A DNA stretch of 64,000 bases from Streptomyces endocoffeicus. Lineage in GTDB: Bacteria; Actinomycetota; Actinomycetes; Streptomycetales; Streptomycetaceae. The translations under genes and the position numbers were made by a program. Shown piece after piece: positions 40,822 to 48,524 of this stretch. Location of the stretch: the NCBI RefSeq assembly GCF_016741935.1, contig NZ_JAERRG010000010.1:248001-312000 (forward strand), given 5' to 3'. Position 1 is the first letter of the stretch. Each line of letters starts with the position of its first letter. Below the pieces are notes generated by a model. That model was not told the origin of the DNA and searched no databases. It saw nothing but the letters and a program-made list of their open reading frames with translations.

Positions 40822-42603
40822 TCAGTCTGCCCTGGGCCGTTCCGCGAGGGTGAGGGCGGTCCCCACCAGTCCGATGTGGCTGAACGCCTGCGGGAAGTTG
40901 CCGAGCTGCCGGCCGGTCGCCGGGTCGTACTCCTCGGCGAGCAGCCCGACGTCGTTGCGGAGCGCGAGGAGGCGTTCGAAGAGGGCCAGGGCGTCCTTGT
41001 GGCGGCCGGCCAGCTGGAGGGCGTCGGCGAGCCAGAAGGAGCAGGCGAGGAAGGCGCCCTCGGAGCCGGGGAGGCCGTCCACGCCGCCGTCGGTGGTGTA
41101 GCGGCGGATCAGGCCGTCCTCGCTGAGCTCGCGGCGGACCGCGTCGATGGTGCCGAGGACGCGGGGGTCGGTGGCGGGGAGGAAGCCCAGGCGCGGGATG
41201 AGCAGGGTCGCGGCGTCGAGTTCGGCCGAGCCGTAGGACTGGGTGAAGGTGGACCGCTCGGGGTCGTAGCCCTTCTCGCAGACCTCGCGGTGGACGGCGT
41301 CGCGCATCGCGCGCCACCGGTTCGCGTCCCCGCCCAGCCGGGGGTCGGCCTCCATCGCGCGGACGGCGCGGTCCGCGGCCACCCAGGCCATGACCTTGGA
41401 GTGGACGAAGTGGCGGCGGGGCCCGCGGACCTCCCACAGCCCCTCGTCGGGGTCGCGCCAGGCGGACTCCAGGAAGTCCATCAGCGCGGTCTGGATCTTC
41501 CAGGCGTGCGGTTCGGCGGGCAGCCCGGAGGCGCGGGCGAGGTGGAGGGTGTCGAGCACCTCGCCGTAGATGTCGAGCTGGCGCTGGTCGACCGCGTCGT
41601 TGCCGACCCGGACCGGGGTCGAGCGCTCGTACCCCTCCAGCCAGGTCAGCTCCTGTTCATGGACCCGGCGCTCGCCCGCCAGGCCGTACATGATCTGCAG
41701 CTCGGCCGGGTCGCCGGCGATCGCCCGCAGCAGCCAGTCGCGCCAGGCGACGGCCTCCTCGTGGTAGCCGGCGCGGAGCAGGGCGTTCAGGGTGAGCGTG
41801 GAGTCGCGCAGCCAGCAGTAGCGGTAGTCCCAGTTGCGGACCCCGCCCGGCCGCTCGGGCAGCGAGGTGGTGGGGGCCGCGACGATGCCGCCGCTCGGGG
41901 CGTAGGTGAGCGCCTTGAGGGTGATCAGGGAGCGCATGACGGCGTCCCGGTACGGGCCCTCGTAGCGGCAGCGGGCGGCCCAGCCGCGCCAGTCCTCCAG
42001 GCTGGTCCGGAGGGAGTGGTACGGGTCGATGAGCCGGGGGCGGGGCTCGTGGGAGGGGTGCCAGGTGAGTACGAAGGCCACCCGGTCCCCGGCCGAGACG
42101 GTGAACTCGGAGCGGGTGCTGAAGTCCTCGCCGTAGGTGCGGACCTCGGGCTCCGAGCGCAGCCATACGGAGTCCGGCCCGGCGATCGCGATCCGGTGGC
42201 CGTCGGTGCGGCGCATCCAGGGGACGACCCGCCCGTAGTCGAAGCGGAGCCGCAGGACGCCGAGCATCTCGACGCTGCCGGAGACGCCCTCGACGATGCG
42301 CACGACGTCGGGGGCGCGGTCGCGCTGCGGCATGAAGTCGATGACCTTGACCGTGCCCGTCTCCGTCTCCCAGACCGACTCCAGGACGAGGGAGTCGTCG
42401 AGGTAGCCGCGGCGGGTGCAGGCGCCCGCGCCCTTGGGGGCGAGCCGCCAGTGGCCGTTGTCGCGGTCGCCGAGGAGCGCGGCGAAGCAGGCGGGGGAGT
42501 CGAAGCGGGGCAGGCACAGCCAGTCGATCGAGCCATGGCGGCTGATCAGTGCCGCCGTCTGGTGGTCACCGATGAGGGCGTAGTCGTCGATGTGCTGGGC
42601 CAT
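40822..42603 (-). CDS. GH15 family glycoside hydrolase (glucoamylase/trehalase-like)
   Basis: A 593-residue cytoplasmic protein. N-terminal beta-sandwich begins MAQHIDDYALIGDHQTAALI and contains GSIDWLCLPRFDSPACF. The (alpha/alpha)6 barrel includes RNWDYRYCWLRDSTLTLNAL, QLDIYGEVLDTLHLA and PGSEGAFLACSFWLADAL, the last two carrying the likely acid and base glutamates. This is the form seen in actinobacterial trehalases and alpha-glucosidases of GH15; which sugar is cut is not settled by sequence. ATG 42603 precedes the family's usual N-terminus, with no signal peptide. Confidence 0.9.
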   Translation of the reverse strand: MAQHIDDYALIGDHQTAALISRHGSIDWLCLPRFDSPACFAALLGDRDNGHWRLAPKGAGACTRRGYLDDSLVLESVWETETGTVKVIDFMPQRDRAPDVVRIVEGVSGSVEMLGVLRLRFDYGRVVPWMRRTDGHRIAIAGPDSVWLRSEPEVRTYGEDFSTRSEFTVSAGDRVAFVLTWHPSHEPRPRLIDPYHSLRTSLEDWRGWAARCRYEGPYRDAVMRSLITLKALTYAPSGGIVAAPTTSLPERPGGVRNWDYRYCWLRDSTLTLNALLRAGYHEEAVAWRDWLLRAIAGDPAELQIMYGLAGERRVHEQELTWLEGYERSTPVRVGNDAVDQRQLDIYGEVLDTLHLARASGLPAEPHAWKIQTALMDFLESAWRDPDEGLWEVRGPRRHFVHSKVMAWVAADRAVRAMEADPRLGGDANRWRAMRDAVHREVCEKGYDPERSTFTQSYGSAELDAATLLIPRLGFLPATDPRVLGTIDAVRRELSEDGLIRRYTTDGGVDGLPGSEGAFLACSFWLADALQLAGRHKDALALFERLLALRNDVGLLAEEYDPATGRQLGNFPQAFSHIGLVGTALTLAERPRAD

Positions 42604-42689
42604 GTCCGGGCGCCTTCCCGGGGAAGCGGTTCCTAGACCCTGCCCGGCCGAGATCCGCTGGGCGAGGGCCTACGGGGTGTCCGGCGGGC

Positions 42690-42712
42690 CACGCGGCGGA
42701 GCCGCATATCGT
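42690..42712 (+). repeat. Dispersed intergenic element, copy C (partial)
   Basis: GCGGCGGAGCCGCATATCG-type core between the GH15 start and the SURF1 stop matches the core of copies at 10692-10757 and 29577-29645. The distal hairpin is missing; a CACGACGCTGCCGCGG tract shared with the flank of copy A follows. Confidence 0.65.
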
Positions 42713-42767
42713 CCACGACGCTGCCGCGGACGATCGACGGCAGGTCAGGGCGCTTCCAGCGGAGCGC

Positions 42768-43577
42768 TCAGTCCGCCGCGGCCGTGGCGGGGACCTTCTC
42801 CGGTGTGGCCGCCGCCTTCGCGGCCTCGGCGACGCGGTCCCGGCGCTCGCGGCGGGCCAGTACGAACCAGCCGATGGGCACACCGGCGGAGAACAGCCAC
42901 CACTGGACGGCGTACGCCATATGCGGGCCGATGTCGCTGTGGTTGGGCGCGGCCACCGGCTGGGGCTGCTTGCCGCCCTTGGGGGAGGACGAGGTGAGCT
43001 CGATGTAGCCGCCGAGGACGGGCCGGGACAGCGCCTTCGCCTGCTGCTCGCTGTTGATCAGCGAGACCTGGCGGGGTGGCAGCCCCTGCTTGTCCTTGAT
43101 ACCGCTGTTGCCGGTGGTCTCGTCGGCCTTCAGCCGGCCGGTGACGGTGACCTTGCCGGAGGGGGCGGCGGGGACCCTGGGGAACTTGGTGAGGTCCGTG
43201 CCCGCCGGGATCCAGCCCCGGTTGACCAGCACCGCGCGGTCGTCCCGGAGCAGCATGGGGGTGAGCACGAAGTAGCCGATGGACTGCTCGTCGGAGCCGG
43301 TGCGCTGGCGGACGACGACCTCATGGGCGGTGTCATAGGTGCCGGTGGCGGTCACCGTGCGCCAGGTGTCGTCGCGGGGGACCGTACGGCCGGGGGCGGT
43401 GAACTTCTCGACGGCCACGGCCGGGGCGTCGAGGTTGTCCCCGATCAGCTGGTTCTGCGCGACCCGGTGTTCATGGCGGTGCAGCTGCCAGAAACCCAGC
43501 CTGATCATCGTCGGGATCAGGGCCAGGGCCACGAGTGTGAGGATCACCCACTGCCGGGTCAACAGGAAGCGGTACAC
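42768..43577 (-). CDS. SURF1 family cytochrome oxidase biogenesis protein
   Basis: A 269-residue membrane protein with the SURF1 topology: one helix near the N-terminus (TLVALALIPTMIRLGFWQLH) and one near the C-terminus (AYAVQWWLFSAGVPIGWFVL), separated by an extracytoplasmic domain. Family motifs GFWQLHRHEHR, VNRGWIPAG and GPHMAYAVQWW are present. SURF1 assists insertion of haem and assembly of aa3-type cytochrome oxidase. GTG 43577 starts directly before the first helix. A 13-bp inverted repeat lies 18 bases upstream. Confidence 0.9.
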   Translation of the reverse strand: MYRFLLTRQWVILTLVALALIPTMIRLGFWQLHRHEHRVAQNQLIGDNLDAPAVAVEKFTAPGRTVPRDDTWRTVTATGTYDTAHEVVVRQRTGSDEQSIGYFVLTPMLLRDDRAVLVNRGWIPAGTDLTKFPRVPAAPSGKVTVTGRLKADETTGNSGIKDKQGLPPRQVSLINSEQQAKALSRPVLGGYIELTSSSPKGGKQPQPVAAPNHSDIGPHMAYAVQWWLFSAGVPIGWFVLARRERRDRVAEAAKAAATPEKVPATAAAD

Positions 43578-43594
43578 ATCGTTGACCCTACTCG

Positions 43595-43642
43595 GCGTGG
43601 ATTGTCCCTCGGCCGCTGGGGGCGCCCCAGGACAATCCACGC
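43595..43642. repeat. 13-bp perfect inverted repeat upstream of SURF1
   Basis: GCGTGGATTGTCC (43595-43607) and its exact reverse complement (43630-43642) enclose a 22-base loop that itself contains GGGGCGCCCC. It lies between the small zinc-ribbon gene and SURF1, both on the minus strand, and may be a terminator of the first or an operator or attenuator of the second. Confidence 0.85.
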
Positions 43643-43654
43643 AGGTGGCCGGGT

Positions 43655-43888
43655 TCACACATGGTCGACGATGCCCACCTTCCCTTCCGCCCGCGCGCAG
43701 TGCGCACAGCAGTAGAAGTGGCCGTCGGCCTCCACGCCCTGCCCGATGATCTGGGCCCGGCAGTGCTCGCAAATGGGCGCCATGCGGTGGATGGCGCACT
43801 GGAAACAGTCGAAGACGTGCACATTGCCCTGTGCGTGCACTTCGAATGTCATCCGGTAGTCGTTTCCGCAGACCTCACAACGTGCCAT
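43655..43888 (-). CDS. Small zinc-ribbon protein
   Basis: A 77-residue Cys/His-rich protein. Metal-binding pairs run CEVCGNDY, DCFQCAIH, CEHCRAQI and CCAHCARAEG, enough for two zinc sites. Such proteins are common unnamed Streptomyces proteins and may bind nucleic acid or proteins, or hold metal. ATG 43888; 63 bases separate it from the exonuclease gene upstream. No enzymatic domain is evident. Confidence 0.83.
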   Translation of the reverse strand: MARCEVCGNDYRMTFEVHAQGNVHVFDCFQCAIHRMAPICEHCRAQIIGQGVEADGHFYCCAHCARAEGKVGIVDHV

Positions 43889-43951
43889 GCGCCTCAGCGT
43901 GCGGGGCCGCGCGGTGGCGGGCGAGCGGCGGGCGGGCGCGTCGCGCCGACT

Positions 43952-44938
43952 TCACCTGTTTGTCGGCGGCGCGGGGGTGACGTCCTGGAGGAGCTGCATG
44001 AAGGCCGCCTCGTCGATCACGGGTGTGCCGAAGGAGCGGGCCTTGGTGGTCTTGGACGTGGGCGACTCGGGATCGTTGGTGACCAGCACGCTGGTGAGCC
44101 GGGAGACGCTGGTGGCCACGTGCAGCCCGGCCTCGATGGCCCGGTCCTCCAGCAGCTCGCGGTCCACGGAGGTGTCCCCGGAGAACGCCACCCGCATGCC
44201 CTGGACCAGCTGCCCGCCCGGCTCGTAGCGCCCGGGGTTGGGGTAGGGGCAGGCGGGGCGCTTACGGCTGGGGCGCCAGGTCTGCTGGTACGACCGCTGG
44301 CGGCCGATGGCCGGTCCTTCGGACCACTCGGTGAGCGGCTGGCAGGCCAGCAGCGGCAGCCGCAGCCCGGTCTCGGCGGCCCGGTGGAGGCTGGGCCGGA
44401 AGGTCTCGGCGAGCACCCGCGCGTCGTCCAGGGCGTGGTGGGCGCGCCGCTGGACCACTCCGTAGTGCGCGGCGAGGGTCTCCAGCTTGTGGTTGGGCAG
44501 CGGCAGGCCCAGCTCCTTGGAGAGGGCGATGGTGCACAGCCGCTGCCGTACGGGCGCGGCGCCGCGGGTGCGGGCGTACTCGCGGGCGAGCATCGACCAG
44601 TCGAAGGCGGCGTTGTGCGCGACCAGGACGCGGTCGGCCAGGCGCTCGGAGAGCTCCGCGGCGATCTCGGGGAAGCGCGGGGCGCCCGCGAGCATCTCCT
44701 CGGTCAGGCCGTGGATCCACACCGGGCCCGGATCGCGCTGCGGATTGACCAGCGTGTACCAGTGGTCCTGCACCGCGCCCCGGGCGTCGAGCTGATAGAC
44801 CGCCGCGGAGACGATCCGGTCGTCGCGGGCGAGGCCGGTGGTCTCCACGTCGACGACCGCGTACCCCTGCGGATAGGTGGCCGGCCAGGAGGACGGCGGG
44901 GCGAGGTGCGGGGCGGCTGCCGTGGGGTCTTCGAGCAT
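43952..44938 (-). CDS. DEDDh 3'-5' exonuclease with C-terminal BRCT domain
   Basis: A 328-residue protein. The exonuclease domain (about residues 25-190) has Exo I VVDVETTGLARDD, Exo II VAHNAAFDWSML and Exo III RRAHHALDDARVLAE, all acidic residues plus the histidine being present. The C-terminal BRCT-like domain (about 245-325) begins GMRVAFSGDTSVDRELLEDR and ends SFGTPVIDEAAFMQLL. It resembles DNA polymerase III epsilon-type nucleases used in DNA repair. Start ATG 44938; a TTG two codons upstream is less likely. Confidence 0.88.
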   Translation of the reverse strand: MLEDPTAAAPHLAPPSSWPATYPQGYAVVDVETTGLARDDRIVSAAVYQLDARGAVQDHWYTLVNPQRDPGPVWIHGLTEEMLAGAPRFPEIAAELSERLADRVLVAHNAAFDWSMLAREYARTRGAAPVRQRLCTIALSKELGLPLPNHKLETLAAHYGVVQRRAHHALDDARVLAETFRPSLHRAAETGLRLPLLACQPLTEWSEGPAIGRQRSYQQTWRPSRKRPACPYPNPGRYEPGGQLVQGMRVAFSGDTSVDRELLEDRAIEAGLHVATSVSRLTSVLVTNDPESPTSKTTKARSFGTPVIDEAAFMQLLQDVTPAPPTNR

Positions 44939-45033
44939 GGTCAATGAGGATACGGGCCGTCACCGACAACCCTGACCGGCGGGCCGGTCGGGACGTCCGC
45001 CGCCCGGGGGTTGACGGGGCGTCGGGCCCGGGC

Positions 45034-45115
45034 GGCGGGTCAGAACCGGTACCCGGCGGGTCAGAACCGGTACCCGGCGGGTCAGAACCGGTACCCGGCG
45101 GGTCAGAGCCCGGAC
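45034..45115. repeat. 21-bp tandem repeat after the lipoprotein gene
   Basis: Units GGCGGGTCAGAACCGGTACCC repeat exactly at 45034, 45055 and 45076, with a fourth, decayed unit at 45097 running up to the lipoprotein stop (45125). Each unit holds ACCGGT and GGTACC palindromes. Unit length of seven codons keeps the frame. Confidence 0.92.
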
Positions 45116-45124
45116 GCGGCGGGG

Positions 45125-46027
45125 TCAGAGCCTGGACAGGGCCAGCTGCAGATCGATGTCGCTGATGAGGAGGCGGCCGGCGCGCTTGTCGCCCGGGCGG
45201 TCGGGCACCGTCACCTTCACCCCGGGCGAATCCCCGGTGAGAACCGTCACCTTGGCGCCGTCGAAGCGCGGGGCCCGCTGATGGATGACGGACTTCAGGC
45301 GTTCGGCGGCCCGTTCGGCGGTCCGTTTGCCATCGGTGAGGGCGCAGATGACCCCGGATGTCTGCTTCGCGGATTTCGCCAGCTGTCCGGTGGCCGAGAG
45401 GCGCACCGGGTCCTTGGGGTTCCTCCCGCCGAAGTCGACGCGGTAGACATCGCCCAGGCAGTCGCCCAGCGCCCGGTAGTCCGGGTCGTCCGCCACGGAC
45501 TTGCCCTTGGCCGGGCGCACCGCCGACAGGTCCTTACCGGCGTAGCCGAACGAGATCTCGTCCTTGGCGACCTGGAGGGTGATCCCGTCCTTCGCCCAGA
45601 CCGTCTCGCCGTGCCAGGCGCGCCGGGCGAATCCGCCCGCCTTGAGCTTGGCGGTGACGCGGCCGGCGTCGAAGGAGCCCTGCCAGCGCCCGGCGTATCC
45701 ATTGGTCACATCGGTGTCGATCATGGCCGGATCGAGGCCATAGGCATGGGCGTTGAAGCGGTACCCCGTCAGCAGCGGACTGCCCGCCTGGCCGACGGCG
45801 CGGAACCGCTGGGAGCCGCCCTTCTCCAGGGACCGCACCCGGGCGGCATCGAGATAGGAGACCTGGGCCCCCTGCGCGCCCGCGGTCGAGATGTGCCCCA
45901 CCGCGTCCATCAGGGCTGAGGCGGAGTCATCGCCGCCCGGCCCGGAGGAGCACCCCGTGGTGAGCGCCGACAGCAGGCAGGCGAAGGCTATGCCACCGAT
46001 CCGGAACCGTTCTCTGGCTCTGCGCAC
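45125..46027 (-). CDS. Putative lipoprotein of unknown function
   Basis: A 300-residue exported protein. The N-terminus has basic residues, the hydrophobic GIAFACLLSALTTGCSSGPG and an ALTTGC lipobox, so the mature Cys should be lipidated on the outer face of the membrane. The mature domain of about 265 residues resembles no family I can name; it contains a region AYGLDPAMIDTDVTNGYAGR and a KVTVLTGDSPGVKVTVPDRP segment. Start GTG 46027 has weak Shine-Dalgarno support. Its stop lies in a decayed unit of the neighbouring 21-bp repeat. Confidence 0.78.
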   Translation of the reverse strand: MRRARERFRIGGIAFACLLSALTTGCSSGPGGDDSASALMDAVGHISTAGAQGAQVSYLDAARVRSLEKGGSQRFRAVGQAGSPLLTGYRFNAHAYGLDPAMIDTDVTNGYAGRWQGSFDAGRVTAKLKAGGFARRAWHGETVWAKDGITLQVAKDEISFGYAGKDLSAVRPAKGKSVADDPDYRALGDCLGDVYRVDFGGRNPKDPVRLSATGQLAKSAKQTSGVICALTDGKRTAERAAERLKSVIHQRAPRFDGAKVTVLTGDSPGVKVTVPDRPGDKRAGRLLISDIDLQLALSRL

Positions 46028-46047
46028 AGGCAGGGAGCTTAATCGGC

Positions 46048-46077
46048 CATGCCGCCATCGGTCATGCCGCCATCGGT
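46048..46077. repeat. 15-bp tandem repeat upstream of the lipoprotein
   Basis: CATGCCGCCATCGGT occurs at 46048-46062 and 46063-46077 with a decayed third copy to 46090. On the minus strand the region reads as a 13-codon ORF with repeated MTDGG (46039-46080) ending 11 bases before the lipoprotein GTG; whether it is translated is unknown. Confidence 0.75.
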
Positions 46078-46177
46078 CATGCCGTCCGAGGCGGGACCTG
46101 TTGTTGACGCCGCATCTACCATACTTGTTGGTAACTACCCCTAGCGGCGGCCTTACGGGCGGTTCTATGTTGCGGAC

Positions 46178-47125
46178 ATGCCGCACCTGCCCAATGCCGT
46201 GATGTGGTCGATACCGGCCTTTGTCCTGCTCGCCGTCGTGGAGATGGTGAGCTACCGCTTCCACCCCGACGACGACGCCGAGGGCTACGCGGCGAAGGAC
46301 GCCGCGACCAGCGTCACCATGGGGCTCGGCAGCCTGGTCTTCGATCTGCTGTGGAAGATCCCGATTGTGGCGATCTATGCCGCCATCTACGAACTCACCC
46401 CACTGCGCGTGCCGGTGGTGTGGTGGACGCTGCCGCTGATGCTGCTCGCCCAGGACTTCTTCTACTACTGGTCGCACCGCGGGCACCATGTCATCCGCAT
46501 TCTGTGGGCGTGCCATGTGGTGCACCACTCCAGCCGCAAGTTCAACTTCACCACCGCCCTGCGGCAGCCGTGGACCACCTGGACCGTCTGGCCGTTCTAC
46601 GTGCCGATGATCGCGCTCGGGGTGCATCCGGCGGCGGTGGCGTTCTGCTCGTCGGTGAACCTCGTCTACCAGTTCTGGATCCACACCGAGCGGATCGGCA
46701 CCCTGCCGCGCCCCATCGAGTTCCTTTTCAACACCCCCTCGCACCACCGCGTCCACCACGCCTCCCAAGGCGGCTATCTGGACCGCAACTTCGGGGGCAT
46801 CCTCATCGTCTGGGACCGGCTCTTCGGGTCCTTCGTCCCCGAGACCGAGCGGCCCGTCTACGGCCTGACGAAGAACATCGACACCTACAACCCGCTGCGC
46901 GTGGCCACGCACGAGTACGCGGCCATCGCCCGCGACATCGCGGCGGCGCGGGACTGGCGCGAGCGGGCGGGCCGGGTCTTCCGGGGACCGGGCTGGCAGC
47001 CCGCGACGGTCTTGGAGGCGGGTCTCCCGGAGGCCGGTTCCCCGAAGACCGGTCCGGACGCCGGTTCTCCGAAGACGGGTCCGGAGGCCGGGCGGCCGGA
47101 GCCGGTCGGCGAGAGCGTGCGGTGA
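46178..47125 (+). CDS. Sterol desaturase / fatty-acid hydroxylase family membrane enzyme
   Basis: A 315-residue di-iron membrane oxygenase. The histidine-box set is clear: SHRGHHVIR near residue 108, HVVHHSSRKFN near 122 and PSHHRVHHAS near 190. Four or more transmembrane helices precede and surround them. Such enzymes hydroxylate or desaturate lipids, sterols or carotenoids, or cleave alkylglycerol ethers. The C-terminal 30 residues are a Pro/Glu/Gly repeat (EAGSPKTGP) of no known function. It overlaps the lysoplasmalogenase gene by GTGA, which supports ether-lipid metabolism as shared work. Confidence 0.88.
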   Translation: MPHLPNAVMWSIPAFVLLAVVEMVSYRFHPDDDAEGYAAKDAATSVTMGLGSLVFDLLWKIPIVAIYAAIYELTPLRVPVVWWTLPLMLLAQDFFYYWSHRGHHVIRILWACHVVHHSSRKFNFTTALRQPWTTWTVWPFYVPMIALGVHPAAVAFCSSVNLVYQFWIHTERIGTLPRPIEFLFNTPSHHRVHHASQGGYLDRNFGGILIVWDRLFGSFVPETERPVYGLTKNIDTYNPLRVATHEYAAIARDIAAARDWRERAGRVFRGPGWQPATVLEAGLPEAGSPKTGPDAGSPKTGPEAGRPEPVGESVR

Positions 47126-47790
47126 CGGCCGCCGCAGGGCGCGCGACGACGGTCCTTCAGGCCCTCTTCGCGCTGCTGACCGCCGTTCACCTGGGCGCCC
47201 TGCTCATGGACGCCACCACCGTCGTCCACCTCACCAAGCCCGCCCTGATGCCCGTGCTCGCCGTATGGGCCGTGGCGCGCGGCGGGCCGTGGCCGCTCCC
47301 GGCCGCGCTGCTGTGCGGCTGCGGGGGCGATGTGCTGCTGCAGATCGGCGGCGAGACCGCGTTCCTGGCCGGAATGGGCTGCTTCGCCGCCGGGCACCTC
47401 TGCTATCTGGCGCTGTTCGCCCGCGCCGGGCGGCGCCGTACGCGGCCCTGGGCGGCCGTCGGGTACGGGGCCGCGTGGCTGGGCACGGTGGCGCTGCTGT
47501 GGCCCGGTCTCGCCCCGCATCTGCGGCTTCCTGTCGCGGGCTACAGCCTGCTGTTGACGGTCATGGCGCTGGCCGCGCTCCGGGCGGGTGTGTGGACCGG
47601 GCTCGGCGGGGCGCTGTTCATGCTCTCCGACACCCTGATCGCGGCCGGGCTCGCTGACTGGCCACGACCGCCGGTGCCCCAGTTCTGGATCATGGCCACC
47701 TACATAGCCGCCCAGTGGCTGCTGGCGGCGGGGGCGACGCGCGACACGATCCCGCGCCCCGCGCCGGAACGGGCGCTCGTCAGCCCGTGA
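47122..47790 (+). CDS. Lysoplasmalogenase-like (YhhN/TMEM86) membrane protein
   Basis: A 222-residue polytopic protein with about seven hydrophobic helices. It has the YhhN signatures CGCGGDVLLQIGGETAFLAG and GALFMLSDTLIAAGLA, each with a conserved acidic residue inside a helix, and ends QFWIMATYIAAQWLLAAGA. Homologues hydrolyse the vinyl-ether bond of lysoplasmalogens. GTG 47122 overlaps the sterol-desaturase stop by four bases, so the two are a coupled pair, probably for ether or vinyl-ether lipids. Confidence 0.85.
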   Translation: MTAAAGRATTVLQALFALLTAVHLGALLMDATTVVHLTKPALMPVLAVWAVARGGPWPLPAALLCGCGGDVLLQIGGETAFLAGMGCFAAGHLCYLALFARAGRRRTRPWAAVGYGAAWLGTVALLWPGLAPHLRLPVAGYSLLLTVMALAALRAGVWTGLGGALFMLSDTLIAAGLADWPRPPVPQFWIMATYIAAQWLLAAGATRDTIPRPAPERALVSP

Positions 47791-47911
47791 CGTCCGTAAG
47801 GCCGTGACGCGTAAGTCGTGACGCCCGTAAGGCAGCGACACCCGTCAGCCCGTGGCGTCCGTACGGCCGTGACCCCGTCAGCCCGTGGCGCCCGTAAGGC
47901 CGTGACCCCCG
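47791..47911. repeat. Degenerate repeats after the lysoplasmalogenase gene
   Basis: CGTGAC-C-CGTAAGGC-like units of about 18-25 bases recur from 47797 to 47905 between the two converging genes. They contain four CGTAAG hexamers. No gene is supported here. Confidence 0.6.
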
Positions 47912-48460
47912 TCAGTCCATGACCGGCAGCCGCCTGAGCCGGACCACGCGCAGCGGGTCCGAGTGGCGGTCATGGCTCAGCTCCCAGTCCCGGGCGCGGG
48001 CTGCCTCGACCACATAGCCCGCGCCCACCCCGCGGTACTCGCGTACGGGGATGTCGTGCGGGCCCGGCGGCGGGGCCTTCTTCGCCTTCTGGGCGGCCAG
48101 TTCCTTGGCGGTCCAGGCCGCGATGCGCTTGTCGACCCGGGCCCGGTAGAAGGCCGCGTCGCCCTCGTGCCGCAGCTCCGGGAGCGTCACACACCAGGCG
48201 GGCCACACCTGCACGCTGTCCCCGAACTTGTCGATCAGGCCGAGGAACCCCTTCTCGAACCCGGGGATCACCGTAAGGATCTCGGCCACGAGCCCGAAGG
48301 CGAGGAAGCAGAGGAAGATCACCACGATCAGCACCCACCACAGCGGCAGCAGCAGCACGGTCAGCACGAACCGGATCAGCAGCGAGAAGGCCGGCCGCGG
48401 GGGCAGCGGTCCCCAGGAGTCGTCGTGGTGCACGGGAACGGGGTCCTCTCGCGGCTTCAT
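47912..48460 (-). CDS. Membrane protein of unknown function
   Basis: A 182-residue protein. One long hydrophobic stretch FVLTVLLLPLWWVLIVVIFL with CFLAFGLVAEILTVI behind it gives one or two transmembrane helices near the N-terminus. The remaining soluble part, with FYRARVDKRIAAWTAKEL and VREYRGVGAGYVVEAARARD, matches nothing I can name. ATG 48460 is used; a GTG four codons upstream is possible. It follows the protease gene on the same strand but a terminator intervenes. Confidence 0.72.
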   Translation of the reverse strand: MKPREDPVPVHHDDSWGPLPPRPAFSLLIRFVLTVLLLPLWWVLIVVIFLCFLAFGLVAEILTVIPGFEKGFLGLIDKFGDSVQVWPAWCVTLPELRHEGDAAFYRARVDKRIAAWTAKELAAQKAKKAPPPGPHDIPVREYRGVGAGYVVEAARARDWELSHDRHSDPLRVVRLRRLPVMD

Positions 48461-48469
48461 GGGAACACA

Positions 48470-48509
48470 CACGGGCCGCCGGGCGGCTGCTCCGCCCCGG
48501 CGGCCCGTG
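48470..48509 (-). terminator. Protease gene terminator
   Basis: A 14-bp perfect stem (48470-48483 with 48496-48509) and 12-base loop follows the protease stop by 16 bases on the minus strand. Confidence 0.85.
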
Positions 48510-48524
48510 CATTGTGTCAGCGGG

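Noticed and set aside
42618-42768. Riboswitch or small RNA between GH15 and SURF1
   Set aside because: The region is explained by the partial dispersed repeat; no conserved aptamer motif seen.
45034-45115. CRISPR array
   Set aside because: The 21-bp units are directly adjacent without spacers, so it is a tandem repeat.
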